From assembly GCF_040530035.1 (NCBI RefSeq), contig NZ_JBEWCD010000002.1, positions 186,001 through 250,000 on the forward strand: a stretch of 64,000 nucleotides of DNA. The letters are read 5' to 3'. The notes beneath the pieces were generated by a model. The model saw only the letters and a program-made list of their open reading frames with translations, searched no databases and was not told where the DNA came from. The position numbers and the translations under genes are program-made. The DNA is from Roseibium sp. HPY-6. GTDB lineage: Bacteria; Pseudomonadota; Alphaproteobacteria; Rhizobiales; Stappiaceae. This document shows, one piece after another, positions 17,977 to 26,959 of the stretch; position 1 is the stretch's first letter, and every line of letters begins with the position of its first letter.

Positions 17977-20372
17977 GCTTGGCAAACGTGAACGCTGATA
18001 CACCGGAAAAACACGAGCCGGAGCGCATCGGACGGCTTTCCCGTCACAGTTTCCGCGCAAAATTTATTCTTGTGGTGAGTGCGGCGGTTCTGTTCGACCT
18101 GATGCTGGCCGGCGGTGTTGCCATCTGGAACGTGCAGCGGCTTTCCAAGGATGCAACTGAAAAAGTTGCCCTGGGTCTGACCACGGCGACCGAAGAATAT
18201 CTGCGCACCTATATCGATACGACTGCGCTGCGAACCGAGTTGCTGCTCGATCAGGTGTTTTCTGAAGTGGAAGCTCTTGGCGCTTCCATGCAGACCCTGA
18301 TCGACAATCCGCGAACCGGTGCTGAAATTGGCCAGACGGTCGAGACCGATCCGGTTTTGGGCGACAAGCTGGTGTTCAATCAGGCTGCCGACTGGTCCCA
18401 GAACGAACCGGGAGAGTCGGTTGTCAGCGTGTGGGGATATCTGCTCGACGACCAGGGGAACCCGCTTCCGGCCGTTGAAAAACAGATCGCGGACAGTTCT
18501 GCCTTTAACCTCGTCGCGCCCGGCATGATGAAGACCGGTTCGCCGAAGCTGCAGATGTATTATGTCGGCCCGAAAGACATGCCGATCATGCGGACGACGC
18601 CTTACACCGACCAGGCGCAAACGTTCGACCGGCTCTATCCGGGCCACAATGAGGAAAACTTCTGGGATTTCTTCTTTCCAGGCGTATACGAGAGCTGGCA
18701 GAGCTGGATCGGTAACCCGGCGAACCGGCCGGTGCCGCGGGATATCGTCGGAACGGCGCCTTACATCGATGCAATCACGGGCGCCAAGATCGTGAGCTTC
18801 TTCTTCCCGCTCTGGACGGAAGACCGCACCGACGTCGCGGGCATGACCGCGGTTGATATCACGCTCGACCAGCTGTCCAGCCTGGTCGAAAACGTCAAGA
18901 TTGCCGATACGGGTTTCGGCTTTCTCGCGTCCTCGTCCGGCAATGTGCTGGCGGTAAGCGATGCGGGTGCGCAGGTTCTTGGCCTTGTGTCCGTCGGCGG
19001 CGAAGGCCAGGGCGTGACCGGCATCAACAGATTCCTTGCCCAGAGCGAGTTCCCTGCAGTGGCGAAACTCGAGCTGCCGCATAACGAGGGAACCGTAATC
19101 GACACCCTCAACCTGGCGACCAGGGCAGATGGCGGCGATGAGGACTACACCGTCATCCTGAAGGAGCTCGCACCGATCAACCTTTGGGACGGTGAAAAGA
19201 TCGTTTCGGAAAATCTGACGCTCGGCTTCATGGTCTCCAACGACGAGATCTATGCGTCTTTGACCGCCGTTCAGCAGGAGCTGACCGAGGCGACCCAGCG
19301 TATCATCAACTGGCAGATCGTGGTGCTTCTGGTCAGCCTCATGATCGTCACGCTCGCGGTCTACGCGATTTCCGGACGGATCACAAAGGGCCTGTCGCAG
19401 CTTGCAGATGCGGCACGGGCGCTGCAGAACAAAGACTATTCCGTGCGTGTCGCGATGACGACGCGGGACGAGGTGGCGGCTGTCGGGCGTGCATTCAACC
19501 GCATGGCTGAAGAAATCAGCTACCACACGGAAAATCTGGAAAATCTCGTTGAAGAGCGCACGAAAAGGCTGGAAACGGCAAACCGCGAGATTGTCGATCT
19601 GAACAAGCGCCTCAAATCGGAGAATGTGCGCCTTGGCGCGGAGCTCGACGTTGCAAAGCGCATCCAGGAAATGGTTCTGCCGCGCCTCAGCGAGCTTGAG
19701 AACATCCCGCAGATCGAAATCGCCGCGTTTATGGAGCCTGCCGACGAGGTCGGCGGCGACTATTATGACGTGCTCTTTGACGGCGATCATATCAAGGTCG
19801 GCATCGGCGACGTGACCGGCCACGGTCTGGAAAGCGGCGTGTTGATGCTTATGGTGCAGTCGGTCGCCCGCGCTCTGCAGGAAAAGGGCGACAGGGACCC
19901 GGTTGCCTTCCTCGATGTGCTGAACCGCGCGGTCTATAAAAACATCACCCGCACGAAGTCCGACAAGCATCTGACCCTGGCCTTTGTCGACTATGAAAAC
20001 GGCAAGGTAACCCTGTCCGGCCAGCATGAGGAAGTTCTGATCATCCGGGCAAATGGCGAAACCGAACGCATCGATACGATGGATCTCGGTTTCCCGGTCG
20101 GTCTGGAAGCCGACATTTCACCCTTTGTCGCCACGCTTGATCTGGACTTCGGGCCCGAAGATGTCCTGATCCTTCACACCGACGGGATAACGGAGGCTGA
20201 AAACGACACCGGCGAAATGTTCGGTCTCGATCGTCTGAGCGACAGCGCCCATGAAAATCGCTCGAAATCCGCCAAGGGTATTGCCGAAGCGGTCATTAAT
20301 GATGTGAAGTCGCATATCGGTGACTACAAAGTATTTGATGACATCACGCTCGTCGTCTTGAAGCATAGGTAG
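17973..20372 (+). CDS. Membrane sensor PP2C phosphatase: periplasmic sensor, HAMP, SpoIIE (SiaA-like)
   Basis: The 799-residue protein has TM1 at about 30-52, a large periplasmic sensing region to about 445 (dCache-like in size), TM2 at about 448-470, HAMP, a coiled coil (HTENLENLVEERTKRLETAN) and a C-terminal PPM domain with DEVGGDYYD, GIGDVTGHG, SGQHEEVL, HTDGITEA and VFDDITLVVL. All metal-ligand motifs appear intact. The architecture matches SiaA-type phosphatases that control partner switches from outside signals. Its ATG overlaps the previous stop, and the ATP-binding regulator begins 3 bases after its stop. A 711-codon minus-strand frame opposite it is a codon-bias shadow. Confidence 0.9.
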   Translation: MSLANVNADTPEKHEPERIGRLSRHSFRAKFILVVSAAVLFDLMLAGGVAIWNVQRLSKDATEKVALGLTTATEEYLRTYIDTTALRTELLLDQVFSEVEALGASMQTLIDNPRTGAEIGQTVETDPVLGDKLVFNQAADWSQNEPGESVVSVWGYLLDDQGNPLPAVEKQIADSSAFNLVAPGMMKTGSPKLQMYYVGPKDMPIMRTTPYTDQAQTFDRLYPGHNEENFWDFFFPGVYESWQSWIGNPANRPVPRDIVGTAPYIDAITGAKIVSFFFPLWTEDRTDVAGMTAVDITLDQLSSLVENVKIADTGFGFLASSSGNVLAVSDAGAQVLGLVSVGGEGQGVTGINRFLAQSEFPAVAKLELPHNEGTVIDTLNLATRADGGDEDYTVILKELAPINLWDGEKIVSENLTLGFMVSNDEIYASLTAVQQELTEATQRIINWQIVVLLVSLMIVTLAVYAISGRITKGLSQLADAARALQNKDYSVRVAMTTRDEVAAVGRAFNRMAEEISYHTENLENLVEERTKRLETANREIVDLNKRLKSENVRLGAELDVAKRIQEMVLPRLSELENIPQIEIAAFMEPADEVGGDYYDVLFDGDHIKVGIGDVTGHGLESGVLMLMVQSVARALQEKGDRDPVAFLDVLNRAVYKNITRTKSDKHLTLAFVDYENGKVTLSGQHEEVLIIRANGETERIDTMDLGFPVGLEADISPFVATLDLDFGPEDVLILHTDGITEAENDTGEMFGLDRLSDSAHENRSKSAKGIAEAVINDVKSHIGDYKVFDDITLVVLKHR

Positions 20373-20375
20373 GGT

Positions 20376-20921
20376 ATGGTCCAGGATTTTGGTAACACGA
20401 CAGCTTCGAACGGCAGTGATGCGACCAGCTTCTCACTCAAGCTGCGCGCCGAGCCGCTTGAACTCAGCTGGCATCATTGTGGTGTCACCTCCGATTTCAT
20501 AGGCGAATATTTCAGCCGGGCTTGCCGGCAGGGCATCGATCCGGTCGATGCACGCCACAGCATCAGCTACATGATCAACGAAATCCTGGAAAACGCGGTG
20601 AAGTTCCGCCATGGCGGCGATGTCGAGCTTGTCAGCAGTCTGGAAGACGACAGGTTTGAAATCCGGATCATGAACCAGATCGATGACGAGACGGCTGAAA
20701 AATTCCAGGGGCACCTGACGCTGCTGATGGAGCGCGAACCGGGGGAGCTGTTGCTGGAACGGATCGAGGAAAACGCGCTCAATCCGGATTCATCCGGCTC
20801 GGGTCTCGGACTTCTGACACTTATGAGCGACTACGGAGCGAAATTAGGCTGGTCTTTCGCGTCGGAGCGTGTAAGTGAAGGCGTTGAACTGACGACCTTT
20901 GCATCATTGCGACTGTCCTGA
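20376..20921 (+). CDS. ATP-binding regulator, slr1658/SiaB-like putative kinase
   Basis: The 181-residue GHKL-like protein has an intact N box (N68-E69, E72-N73, in a SYMINEILENAVKFR context) and G2 box G141-S-G143-L-G145. It resembles the family I recall as slr1658-superfamily regulators, related to the SiaB kinase; the name is from memory. Position between the HAMP-PP2C gene (3 bases upstream) and a STAS gene (31 bases downstream) suggests it phosphorylates that STAS protein, with the phosphatase reversing it. The degenerate paralogue at 16280 shares its length and C-terminal DYGA(K/R)L motif. Confidence 0.8.
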   Translation: MVQDFGNTTASNGSDATSFSLKLRAEPLELSWHHCGVTSDFIGEYFSRACRQGIDPVDARHSISYMINEILENAVKFRHGGDVELVSSLEDDRFEIRIMNQIDDETAEKFQGHLTLLMEREPGELLLERIEENALNPDSSGSGLGLLTLMSDYGAKLGWSFASERVSEGVELTTFASLRLS

Positions 20922-20952
20922 TCGCCGATTAATTCCAAAGGAAGAAACCAAA

Positions 20953-21291
20953 ATGGAAATCAGCACGAACGATTATCGCGTTTGGACTGAAGGTTCGACA
21001 ATCCACTACGAAGGAACGATGCGGCTTTCGGGTACGGACGCTTACGCGCCCATTCTTGAAATCATGAATTCCATACTGTCGTCCAAACCGGAAATCATCA
21101 CGCTGGACCTCACCGGACTGGAGTTTCTCAACAGTTCCGGGATCAACCTGCTTGCCAAGTTCACGATCGAAATCAGGAAACAGCCCGAGGTTGGCGTTCG
21201 CGTACTGGGGTCGAAATCCATTCCGTGGCAGTCAAAATCCCTGCGCAACCTGCAGCGGTTGCATCCGGCTCTGGAACTGACGATCTCCTGA
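20953..21291 (+). CDS. STAS-like regulator (slr1659-like), probable phosphoacceptor
   Basis: The 112-residue STAS-like protein has the signature LDLTGLEFLNSSGINLLAKF, with Ser61-Ser62-Gly63 at the phosphoacceptor position. ATG 20953 follows an AAAGGAAGAAACC site. It corresponds to the family I recall as slr1659-superfamily regulators, which accompany slr1658-type proteins. By position it is the substrate of the 20376 kinase and of the 17973 phosphatase. Its sequence is the template that shows the STAS part of the 16798 fusion to be homologous but lacking the Ser. Confidence 0.8.
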   Translation: MEISTNDYRVWTEGSTIHYEGTMRLSGTDAYAPILEIMNSILSSKPEIITLDLTGLEFLNSSGINLLAKFTIEIRKQPEVGVRVLGSKSIPWQSKSLRNLQRLHPALELTIS

Positions 21292-21344
21292 CCGGCTGGC
21301 CGTTATCCGGCCTGGCCGCCGGAAGTTCGATATGGAAGGAGCTG

Positions 21345-21773
21345 ATGCGCTACCTATGCTCAAGACGGGCGCTTCCGGCTTCGCGATTGACCTTCGCGAT
21401 ATCGGCCACCCTGCTTGCAGCCGCCTGTCAGTCCGGCGATCAGAACCCGCGACTGCAAAGTGAATATGTCGGCCGAACCACGGCCGAGTTTTTCGAAGCC
21501 TACGGCCCTCCGGACCAGGTGATCGCAATGGAGCAGGAGTTGAAGCGGGACTCCACCGGCCGCGTTCTCACAAGTGCCGATCCGAAAGAACTGGTTTATT
21601 ACTGGTCGTCAATCAACCGCAAAACCTATTCCAAGGTGGCAACCGGGTCTTCCGACGGCTGCAATCTTGCAATCCTCTCGACCGCCGAAGGCAAGATCCT
21701 CCTGATCGAAGCCCAGGACGACGGCGGTGATGCCGCCGCCGCCAAGGCCCGCTGCGAAGGCGTCATCGACTGA
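21345..21773 (+). CDS. Small lipoprotein of unknown function
   Basis: The 142-residue product starts at ATG 21345 behind TGGAAGGAG. The N-terminus is basic, then hydrophobic, with a lipobox LAAAC ending at Cys28. The mature part has a SmpA/BamE-like flavour (RTTAEFFEAYGPPDQV, then a Tyr-Trp strand), seen in many alphaproteobacterial small lipoproteins, and two further Cys (CNLAIL, ARCEGV) that could form a disulfide. It lies 53 bases after the STAS gene and may be in the same transcript. No function can be assigned. Confidence 0.75.
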   Translation: MRYLCSRRALPASRLTFAISATLLAAACQSGDQNPRLQSEYVGRTTAEFFEAYGPPDQVIAMEQELKRDSTGRVLTSADPKELVYYWSSINRKTYSKVATGSSDGCNLAILSTAEGKILLIEAQDDGGDAAAAKARCEGVID

Positions 21774-22332
21774 CGCGGCACGCGTCGCTTTATCGTGAAT
21801 CTCAAAGCTGTTCCAGCACGTCGAAGAGGCATCGCGCAAGCTCGAAGACCAAGGCGGGAGCACGACGCGTGCCTGTTTCAGACATTCGTCTGCGTGGCTT
21901 ACTGAGAGCGAGGACAGCAGCTCAATCTGAAAACGAATTTGCGTTCGACTGGCTCACAGTCGATGAACACGGCGGGTGTCTGCGTCAATTGACGAAACGA
22001 ATTGGGAGGATTTTGCGTGAGTTTGCAGATGATTTTTCGCTCGCAGCCGCACGCAGCTGGCGGCATCGATCAGCGTCTCTCTTGGGGCAGGATTGGCTAC
22101 CTTGATCTACAGCCGATTGATTTGTTGGCCATGCTCGACTTGGGGGAGGACTACCGACATTTGCGGCGGGCCCCAGCGACGCTCAGCTTAACAAGGCAGC
22201 AAAGAGTATTTCTGTTTCGGAGCAGTCTTAAAGTAAAAAAGAAGAATTTGACTAGTTAATTTTGTTATATTATTCGTATAAAAAAATAATGTAAATAGAT
22301 GAATCTATTAGATAGTAAATATAAAAATATCT
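21774..22332. other. Intergenic stretch with one doubtful small frame (22017-22259, plus)
   Basis: No recognisable gene is seen. A GTG at 22017 preceded by GGGAGGA opens an 80-codon plus-strand frame to 22259 containing an IGYLDLQPIDLLAMLDLGEDYRHL stretch that looks protein-like, but it resembles nothing I know. The last 130 bases before 22332 are very AT-rich (long A/T runs) and may be a promoter region or transferred DNA. The real-gene status of the small frame is uncertain. Confidence 0.25.
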
Positions 22333-23361
22333 CTAAGGACTTTTATTTTTATCTTCGCTGATATACTGACAGACCCGTTCTTTTGCAAAAGTATTTCCGC
22401 TTAGAGCAAGCCAGCCAAGCGCCGTAAAAGCGGCTTCACGACAACTCAGTGCATTTGTTTTCGAGGTGAGGGCTTCATGGGCAAGAAACGCAAAGAGTTC
22501 TGACTGGTTTTCCGAGAAATGGACACGCCGTTTTCCGACGAGGTTTCGAAAGAAAAGTTCCGGTGTCATAACGGCTGCGCACTCGTCACGCTTTTCTATG
22601 TTGAGACGATAAAGACGCCGCAAGACACTTGGTGCGGGTGGTACAAAGCCTGCCTTAATCGCCGACAGAGTCATGTCGAGCAGCGGGTACGTGCGAAAAA
22701 GGCCCGGTGGATACAACTCATAAACAAGTCTCGAGTAGTACCGCCAATCAGTCCGTTCGCGGTTCATCAGTGTCTCGTTTACTGCGATCTGTGGACCTTG
22801 CTTAAGCATCCCCAGCATCAGATACCAGTCGTAAGCGTTCATTGTCTTCGTGGGAAATGCGCGTTGCAATGCGCGCGTGCGATGAAGCCCATACATACGA
22901 CTGCCATTTGTATCCGCGAGAAACGATGCGGCCCGCTGTCGCCAAGTTCCGAGGATCGCGTGATTGGTAGGCTTCTTTTTGGCTTTCGTTGGTCCCACAA
23001 ACGCGCAGTTGGGCAAAGCGGAGACCGCGCTTGGATGTTCCTCCAATGCGTCTATCGTATATTCAAGAAACTCGGCCTCCCACCAATCGTCTCCCGCAAG
23101 CCAGACAAAATACGGTGTGTCGACGGTTTTTAGAAGCTCACCAAAGTTCAAAAAACCCAATCGTTGTTTCTGTTGAACAACATGAAAACGTTGATCTTTT
23201 TCTGCTTCGGTACGACAGATCTCGTGTGTTTCGTCTTCAGAGTGGTCGTCAGATATGACCACGCGAAAATCGGAGAAACTCTGTGATTTGATTGAAGCAA
23301 TTGTGCGCGCAATCGTCTTTGCGTTGCAAAAGCACGGAACTCCGATCGTGACGCGTGGCAT
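22333..23361 (-). CDS. Family 2 glycosyltransferase
   Basis: GT-A fold glycosyltransferase of about 342 residues. The N-terminus has the nucleotide-sugar binding pattern VTIGVPCFCNAKTIARTIAS, then VVISDDHSEDET and the DxD-like LAGDDWWEAEFLE. The C-terminal 120 residues are unassigned and there are no membrane helices. I use the second ATG (23361) because GAG sits 6 bases before it; ATG 23367 is two codons longer. The gene is isolated, with no other polysaccharide genes around it, so the acceptor cannot be guessed. Its 3-prime side is an AT-rich spacer. Confidence 0.85.
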   Translation of the reverse strand: MPRVTIGVPCFCNAKTIARTIASIKSQSFSDFRVVISDDHSEDETHEICRTEAEKDQRFHVVQQKQRLGFLNFGELLKTVDTPYFVWLAGDDWWEAEFLEYTIDALEEHPSAVSALPNCAFVGPTKAKKKPTNHAILGTWRQRAASFLADTNGSRMYGLHRTRALQRAFPTKTMNAYDWYLMLGMLKQGPQIAVNETLMNRERTDWRYYSRLVYELYPPGLFRTYPLLDMTLSAIKAGFVPPAPSVLRRLYRLNIEKRDECAAVMTPELFFRNLVGKRRVHFSENQSELFAFLAHEALTSKTNALSCREAAFTALGWLALSGNTFAKERVCQYISEDKNKSP

Positions 23362-23522
23362 GGTCATCTCAAGGCACAGTTTTGTACAAACAACCGCTGG
23401 TTCATCACACGAAGTTTGTCAAGTCAGGCGATAACACAGGTGTTGTGATTGCTTTGGTACAATTCTGCCCCAAGGCTGATTGGCCGCTCGTGCCGACAAT
23501 GCCCTATACACTGGTGTTGTAG

Positions 23523-23974
23523 TCAGCCCCGTTCTTTCCCGAATGCCCCGACAACCTCTCCGGTCTTCCAGTCAAGGTAGATCTGCAAGGCTCTCGCCAT
23601 GATCTCGATCTTGCTGATCGGTAACATTGCAGGACGCTTAGCTGCTGTTGCCTGATCTTTCAGCTCTTCAAGTTGCTCCACAGCATGAGTCAGGCTGTTG
23701 GGTGAGCTCCGGGTGATGTTTTTTCGTTGGGCAGGGTGATGGGTACAGGGGGAAGGTCGTAGTTCGGTGAGATGAAACCAGGCGGTCAGATTTTTTCCAG
23801 AAAAATTCTGACCAGCTCATCAGTGGCGGGCTCTTTTGGGATCGCCGTCAGGTATTGCATCTCTACGAAGCGCACAGCCACATTCGTCGTTTTCAACAAG
23901 TAGATCCAGGAGGGGACGAGCGCCCCGAGTGAGTTTAAGAAAAATTGTTTGAAAACAGGAACACGGGAAACCAA
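23523..23974 (-). pseudogene. Decayed coding fragment downstream of tRNA-Arg
   Basis: On the minus strand, bases 23820-23523 form an open frame without a usable N-terminal start. It ends in a protein-like stretch (AVEQLEELKDQATAAK, then PISKIEIMARALQIYLDWKTG) and stops TGA at 23525. Another frame, 23974-23786, carries RFVEMQYLTAIPKEPATDELVRIFLEK and stops just where the first becomes open. Together they look like one gene broken by a frameshift near 23790-23820. The product is not recognised. The position beside a tRNA gene suggests a leftover of an integrated element. Confidence 0.35.
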
Positions 23975-23980
23975 GCCGTG
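23951..23980 (-). terminator. Hairpin just after tRNA-Arg
   Basis: Arms CACGG (23962-23966) and CCGTG (23976-23980) lie immediately beyond the tRNA 3-prime end. On the minus strand they are followed by a T-rich stretch, TTCCTGTTTTC. A short stem with an imperfect T-tract; plausible as the tRNA terminator. Confidence 0.45.
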
Positions 23981-23982
23981 AT

Positions 23983-24059
<77 letters not shown>

Positions 24060-24293
24060 CAGGCCGCGCGCGGGTTGTCCGCGGGGCGGATAGAGCGTCC
24101 TGATACTAGATCCGGCTGCGTCGGGCAATGGATTTCTGCGAGTTTGGACAAGTTATCTGTCCTCTACGTGGCGTCTCGGGAGCTTCCGTTTTCTCTCATG
24201 CAAAAAAATCCGCTCCCAATTGCCGCAGACAGTGATAGGCGCTGGGGCCTGCTGCGTATCAAAGGCAAATCTCAATTTGGGACCGTCACAAAA

Positions 24294-25850
24294 ATGCGCA
24301 AAGACACCGGTTGCCGTAACCTTATTCTTATTCTGGGTGACCAGCTGACGCCGGCCATTTCCAGCCTGCGGCGGGCCGATAAGGCGTTGGATCGGGTTCT
24401 TCTCGTCGAAGTGCACGACGAGACGACTTACGTCCGCCACCACAAGAAGAAAATCGCGTTTATCCTGTCAGCGATGCGCCATTTCGCCGATGAGCTGCGC
24501 CAGGGCGGCTGGCAGGTCGATTATGTGAAACTGGAGGACACCGCAAACACAGGCAGCTTTGGCGGGGAGGTCATCCGTGCCTGCGAGCGGCTGTCTCCGC
24601 AGAAGGTTCTCTTGACCGAGCCCGGCGAGTGGCGGGTCTTGGAAGACGCCCAGTCCTGGCAGGCGTCGCTTGAGTGCCCGGTCGAGATCCTGGAGGACAC
24701 ACGGTTCATTGCGACGCGGGCGGCATTTCAGGCCTGGGCAACCGGACGCAAACAATTGCGCATGGAGCATTTCTACCGGGATATGCGTCAAAAGACCGGT
24801 CTTCTGATGTCGGATGGAAAGCCGGAGGGAGGCAAATGGAACTTTGATGCCGACAACCGCAAACCTGCGCGCTCAGATTTCTTCATGCCTCAGCCCGCGC
24901 AGTTTGAACCTGATGAACTGACAAAGGATGTGCTCGGGCTGGTCGAACGAAGGTTTGGCGAACACATTGGCGATCTCCATCCATTCTGGTTTGCGGTCAC
25001 GCGCCAAGACGCGGAAACCGCTTTCGACGCGTTCCTGGAAACTGCGCTCGCCGATTTCGGTACCTACCAGGATGCCATGCTTGCCGGCGAAAAGTATCTC
25101 TATCACTCCGTCGTGTCCGCTTACCTGAATGCCGGTCTCCTCGACCCGATGGATCTCTGCCGGAAGGTCGAGAGCGCCTACCGGGCAGGCAAAGCGCCGC
25201 TCAACGCAACGGAAGGTTTCATCCGCCAGATCCTCGGCTGGCGCGAATATGTACGCGGCATTTACTGGCTTAAGATGCCGGACTATGTGCACGCCAACGC
25301 GCTTGAGGCGTCTCGTTCGCTGCCGGACTTTTACTGGACCGGTGACACCAAAATGCGCTGCATGGCTGAAGCGATCGGGCAGACGATCGAGGAAGCCTAC
25401 GCACATCACATCCAGCGGCTTATGGTGACGGGAAACTTTGCCTTGCTTGCGGGCATCGATCCGCGTGAAGTCCATGAGTGGTATCTGGCCGTTTATGCGG
25501 ATGCCTACGAGTGGGTCGAGCTACCCAATACGATCGGCATGAGCCAGTTTGCAGACGGTGGGTTGCTTGCCTCCAAGCCTTACATGTCCAGCGGTAACTA
25601 CATCAACAGGATGTCGGACTATTGTCAGGGCTGTGCCTATGATGTGCGTCAGAAGACCGGTCCACATGCGTGTCCGTTCAACGCTCTTTACTGGGACTTT
25701 CTGGATCGGAACCAAGGTCTGCTCGGAAACAACCCCAGGTTAGGTCAACCTTTCGCGACGTGGAAGCGCATGGATGATCACAAAAAACAGGATCTGCGCG
25801 ACAGCGCTTCGTCTTTCTTGAGCCTGCTCGACCGTGGTGCCGGCGTTTGA
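24294..25850 (+). CDS. FeS-BCP cryptochrome/photolyase (PhrB/CryB type)
   Basis: The 518-residue protein is of the bacterial iron-sulfur cryptochrome/(6-4) photolyase group, which uses FAD and a lumazine-type antenna and repairs UV lesions or signals blue light. Four cysteines match the 4Fe-4S ligands of the family: C356 (TKMRCMAEA), C444 and C447 (YCQGC), and C460 (HACPFN). The N-terminal NLILILGDQLTP and the FAD region GWREYVRGIYW and NFALLAGIDP are typical. The start is ATG 24294; upstream in-frame codons run into the tRNA gene. Length matches known members (about 505-520). Repair and photoreceptor roles cannot be separated by sequence here. Confidence 0.93.
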   Translation: MRKDTGCRNLILILGDQLTPAISSLRRADKALDRVLLVEVHDETTYVRHHKKKIAFILSAMRHFADELRQGGWQVDYVKLEDTANTGSFGGEVIRACERLSPQKVLLTEPGEWRVLEDAQSWQASLECPVEILEDTRFIATRAAFQAWATGRKQLRMEHFYRDMRQKTGLLMSDGKPEGGKWNFDADNRKPARSDFFMPQPAQFEPDELTKDVLGLVERRFGEHIGDLHPFWFAVTRQDAETAFDAFLETALADFGTYQDAMLAGEKYLYHSVVSAYLNAGLLDPMDLCRKVESAYRAGKAPLNATEGFIRQILGWREYVRGIYWLKMPDYVHANALEASRSLPDFYWTGDTKMRCMAEAIGQTIEEAYAHHIQRLMVTGNFALLAGIDPREVHEWYLAVYADAYEWVELPNTIGMSQFADGGLLASKPYMSSGNYINRMSDYCQGCAYDVRQKTGPHACPFNALYWDFLDRNQGLLGNNPRLGQPFATWKRMDDHKKQDLRDSASSFLSLLDRGAGV

Positions 25851-26213
25851 TAGATGGTCCCGACAACAAGCTGTTACCTGGACCGAGCCGAGAGAAACGA
25901 GCGCGCACCAAGTGCCTAGTTTATTGGCAGGATTAAAAAAAACGCGCAGCCATGAGACTGCGCGAAAAAAGTTACTGTGCACGTGGCCCCATCGACCACG
26001 GCGGCAACTGTAACGGCATCTCAATTGAATGTCATTACCGTAAAATATTTTATTTTTTGATTCACCGTAATGCGACTGATCGTTATTCATACTGAGTCGT
26101 TTGCGAAACAATTGAAATACGAAAATTATCACATTGAATCAGATAGTTGAGGCGATCGAGCTTGTCACTCGACTCTCGTTATCCGAACGTGAATCTACGG
26201 TTGCCTTCGGCAG
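25851..26213. other. Intergenic region between the photolyase and RlpA-like genes
   Basis: Both flanking genes end here (convergent). Apart from a minus-strand hairpin with a T-tract at 25935-25964 I see no coding or RNA feature. The stretch 26030-26130 is AT-rich. Confidence 0.5.
25935..25964 (-). terminator. Rho-independent terminator, minus strand
   Basis: Arms CGCGCAG (25943-25949) and CTGCGCG (25958-25964) form a 7-bp GC-rich stem with an 8-base loop. Read on the minus strand it is followed by eight T. It would end transcripts from the RlpA-like gene about 250 bases upstream. Confidence 0.7.
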
Positions 26214-26630
26214 TTACTGGCATTTCTGCTTAGACTTGGCGCGGTTTTTGGCTCCCGCGTTGGCGACATGCACCCTGGTAATACCTTTTCCAACAAAGCC
26301 AAGCTCTCTCGCTGCCGCCAAGGTGACATCGATGACCCGCCCCTTGGCGAAAGGCCCCCGATCATTAATTCGAACTGTCACCGTTCTGCCGTTTGACAGG
26401 TTGGTAACATCCACGAGCGTGCCAAACGGAAGGGTCCGATGTGCAGCCGTCATGCCTTGTGGGTTGGCACGTTCACCGCTTGCTGTCGTCCCTCCCAGTT
26501 TGTACCACGACGCCTTTCCGCATTGTTGAAAAGCATCCTTTGAAGCTGCCTGGGCTACACCTAATGCGAGAAATGGGATGACGCAAAGCGCGGACATTCG
26601 GCACGCCCGCCAGACCAAAATACTCTTCAT
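26214..26630 (-). CDS. RlpA-like double-psi beta-barrel septal protein
   Basis: Secreted 138-residue RlpA-like protein. RlpA proteins are lytic transglycosylases or peptidoglycan binders active at the septum. A signal peptide is visible (hydrophobic ALCVIPFLALGVAQA, cleavage near residue 28). The DPBB domain shows CGKASWYKLGGTTASGE, MTAAHRTLPFGTLVDVTN and VRINDRGPF, the last containing the catalytic-type Asp. There is no SPOR domain, so it is a minimal version. ATG 26630 follows a GAAGAG site. Confidence 0.87.
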   Translation of the reverse strand: MKSILVWRACRMSALCVIPFLALGVAQAASKDAFQQCGKASWYKLGGTTASGERANPQGMTAAHRTLPFGTLVDVTNLSNGRTVTVRINDRGPFAKGRVIDVTLAAARELGFVGKGITRVHVANAGAKNRAKSKQKCQ

Positions 26631-26959
26631 GACACAACTCTTCAGACTCAAGTGGAAAGAAAAACCGCAAGCGGAATTTCAGATTTCCCGAGCGATCGCT
26701 TGGTGCCCTTACGTCAGTGTCGTGCTCAAAATAAGGCAAATCCGGGATTTTATGTGAAGTTGAGTAGAGAAGAGTATAAATTTGAAATAAATTTGAATCT
26801 TATTAGTAAATTTAATATTAACTATAAACTTTGTAAGAGTTGTGAGTTGTTTTGCTTGGACGAAAATTACAGTTAAACTGTGGTAATAATTTTTTGGGGG
26901 CGGCGCTGATGTATTTGAGCTGGCGCCAAGCGAACAGACTTATTTGAAAGGGTTGTCTG
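26631..26959. other. Divergent AT-rich spacer before the GGDEF-EAL gene
   Basis: No coding potential is seen. The stretch 26760-26900 is strikingly AT-rich and should contain the promoter of the plus-strand GGDEF-EAL gene and, nearer 26640, that of the RlpA-like gene. I could not assign boxes with confidence. Confidence 0.45.

Noticed and set aside
17892..20027. 711-codon open frame on the minus strand
   Set aside because: It lies fully opposite the HAMP-PP2C phosphatase gene, has Arg/His/Gln-rich low-quality protein sequence and no ribosome site; a GC-codon shadow.
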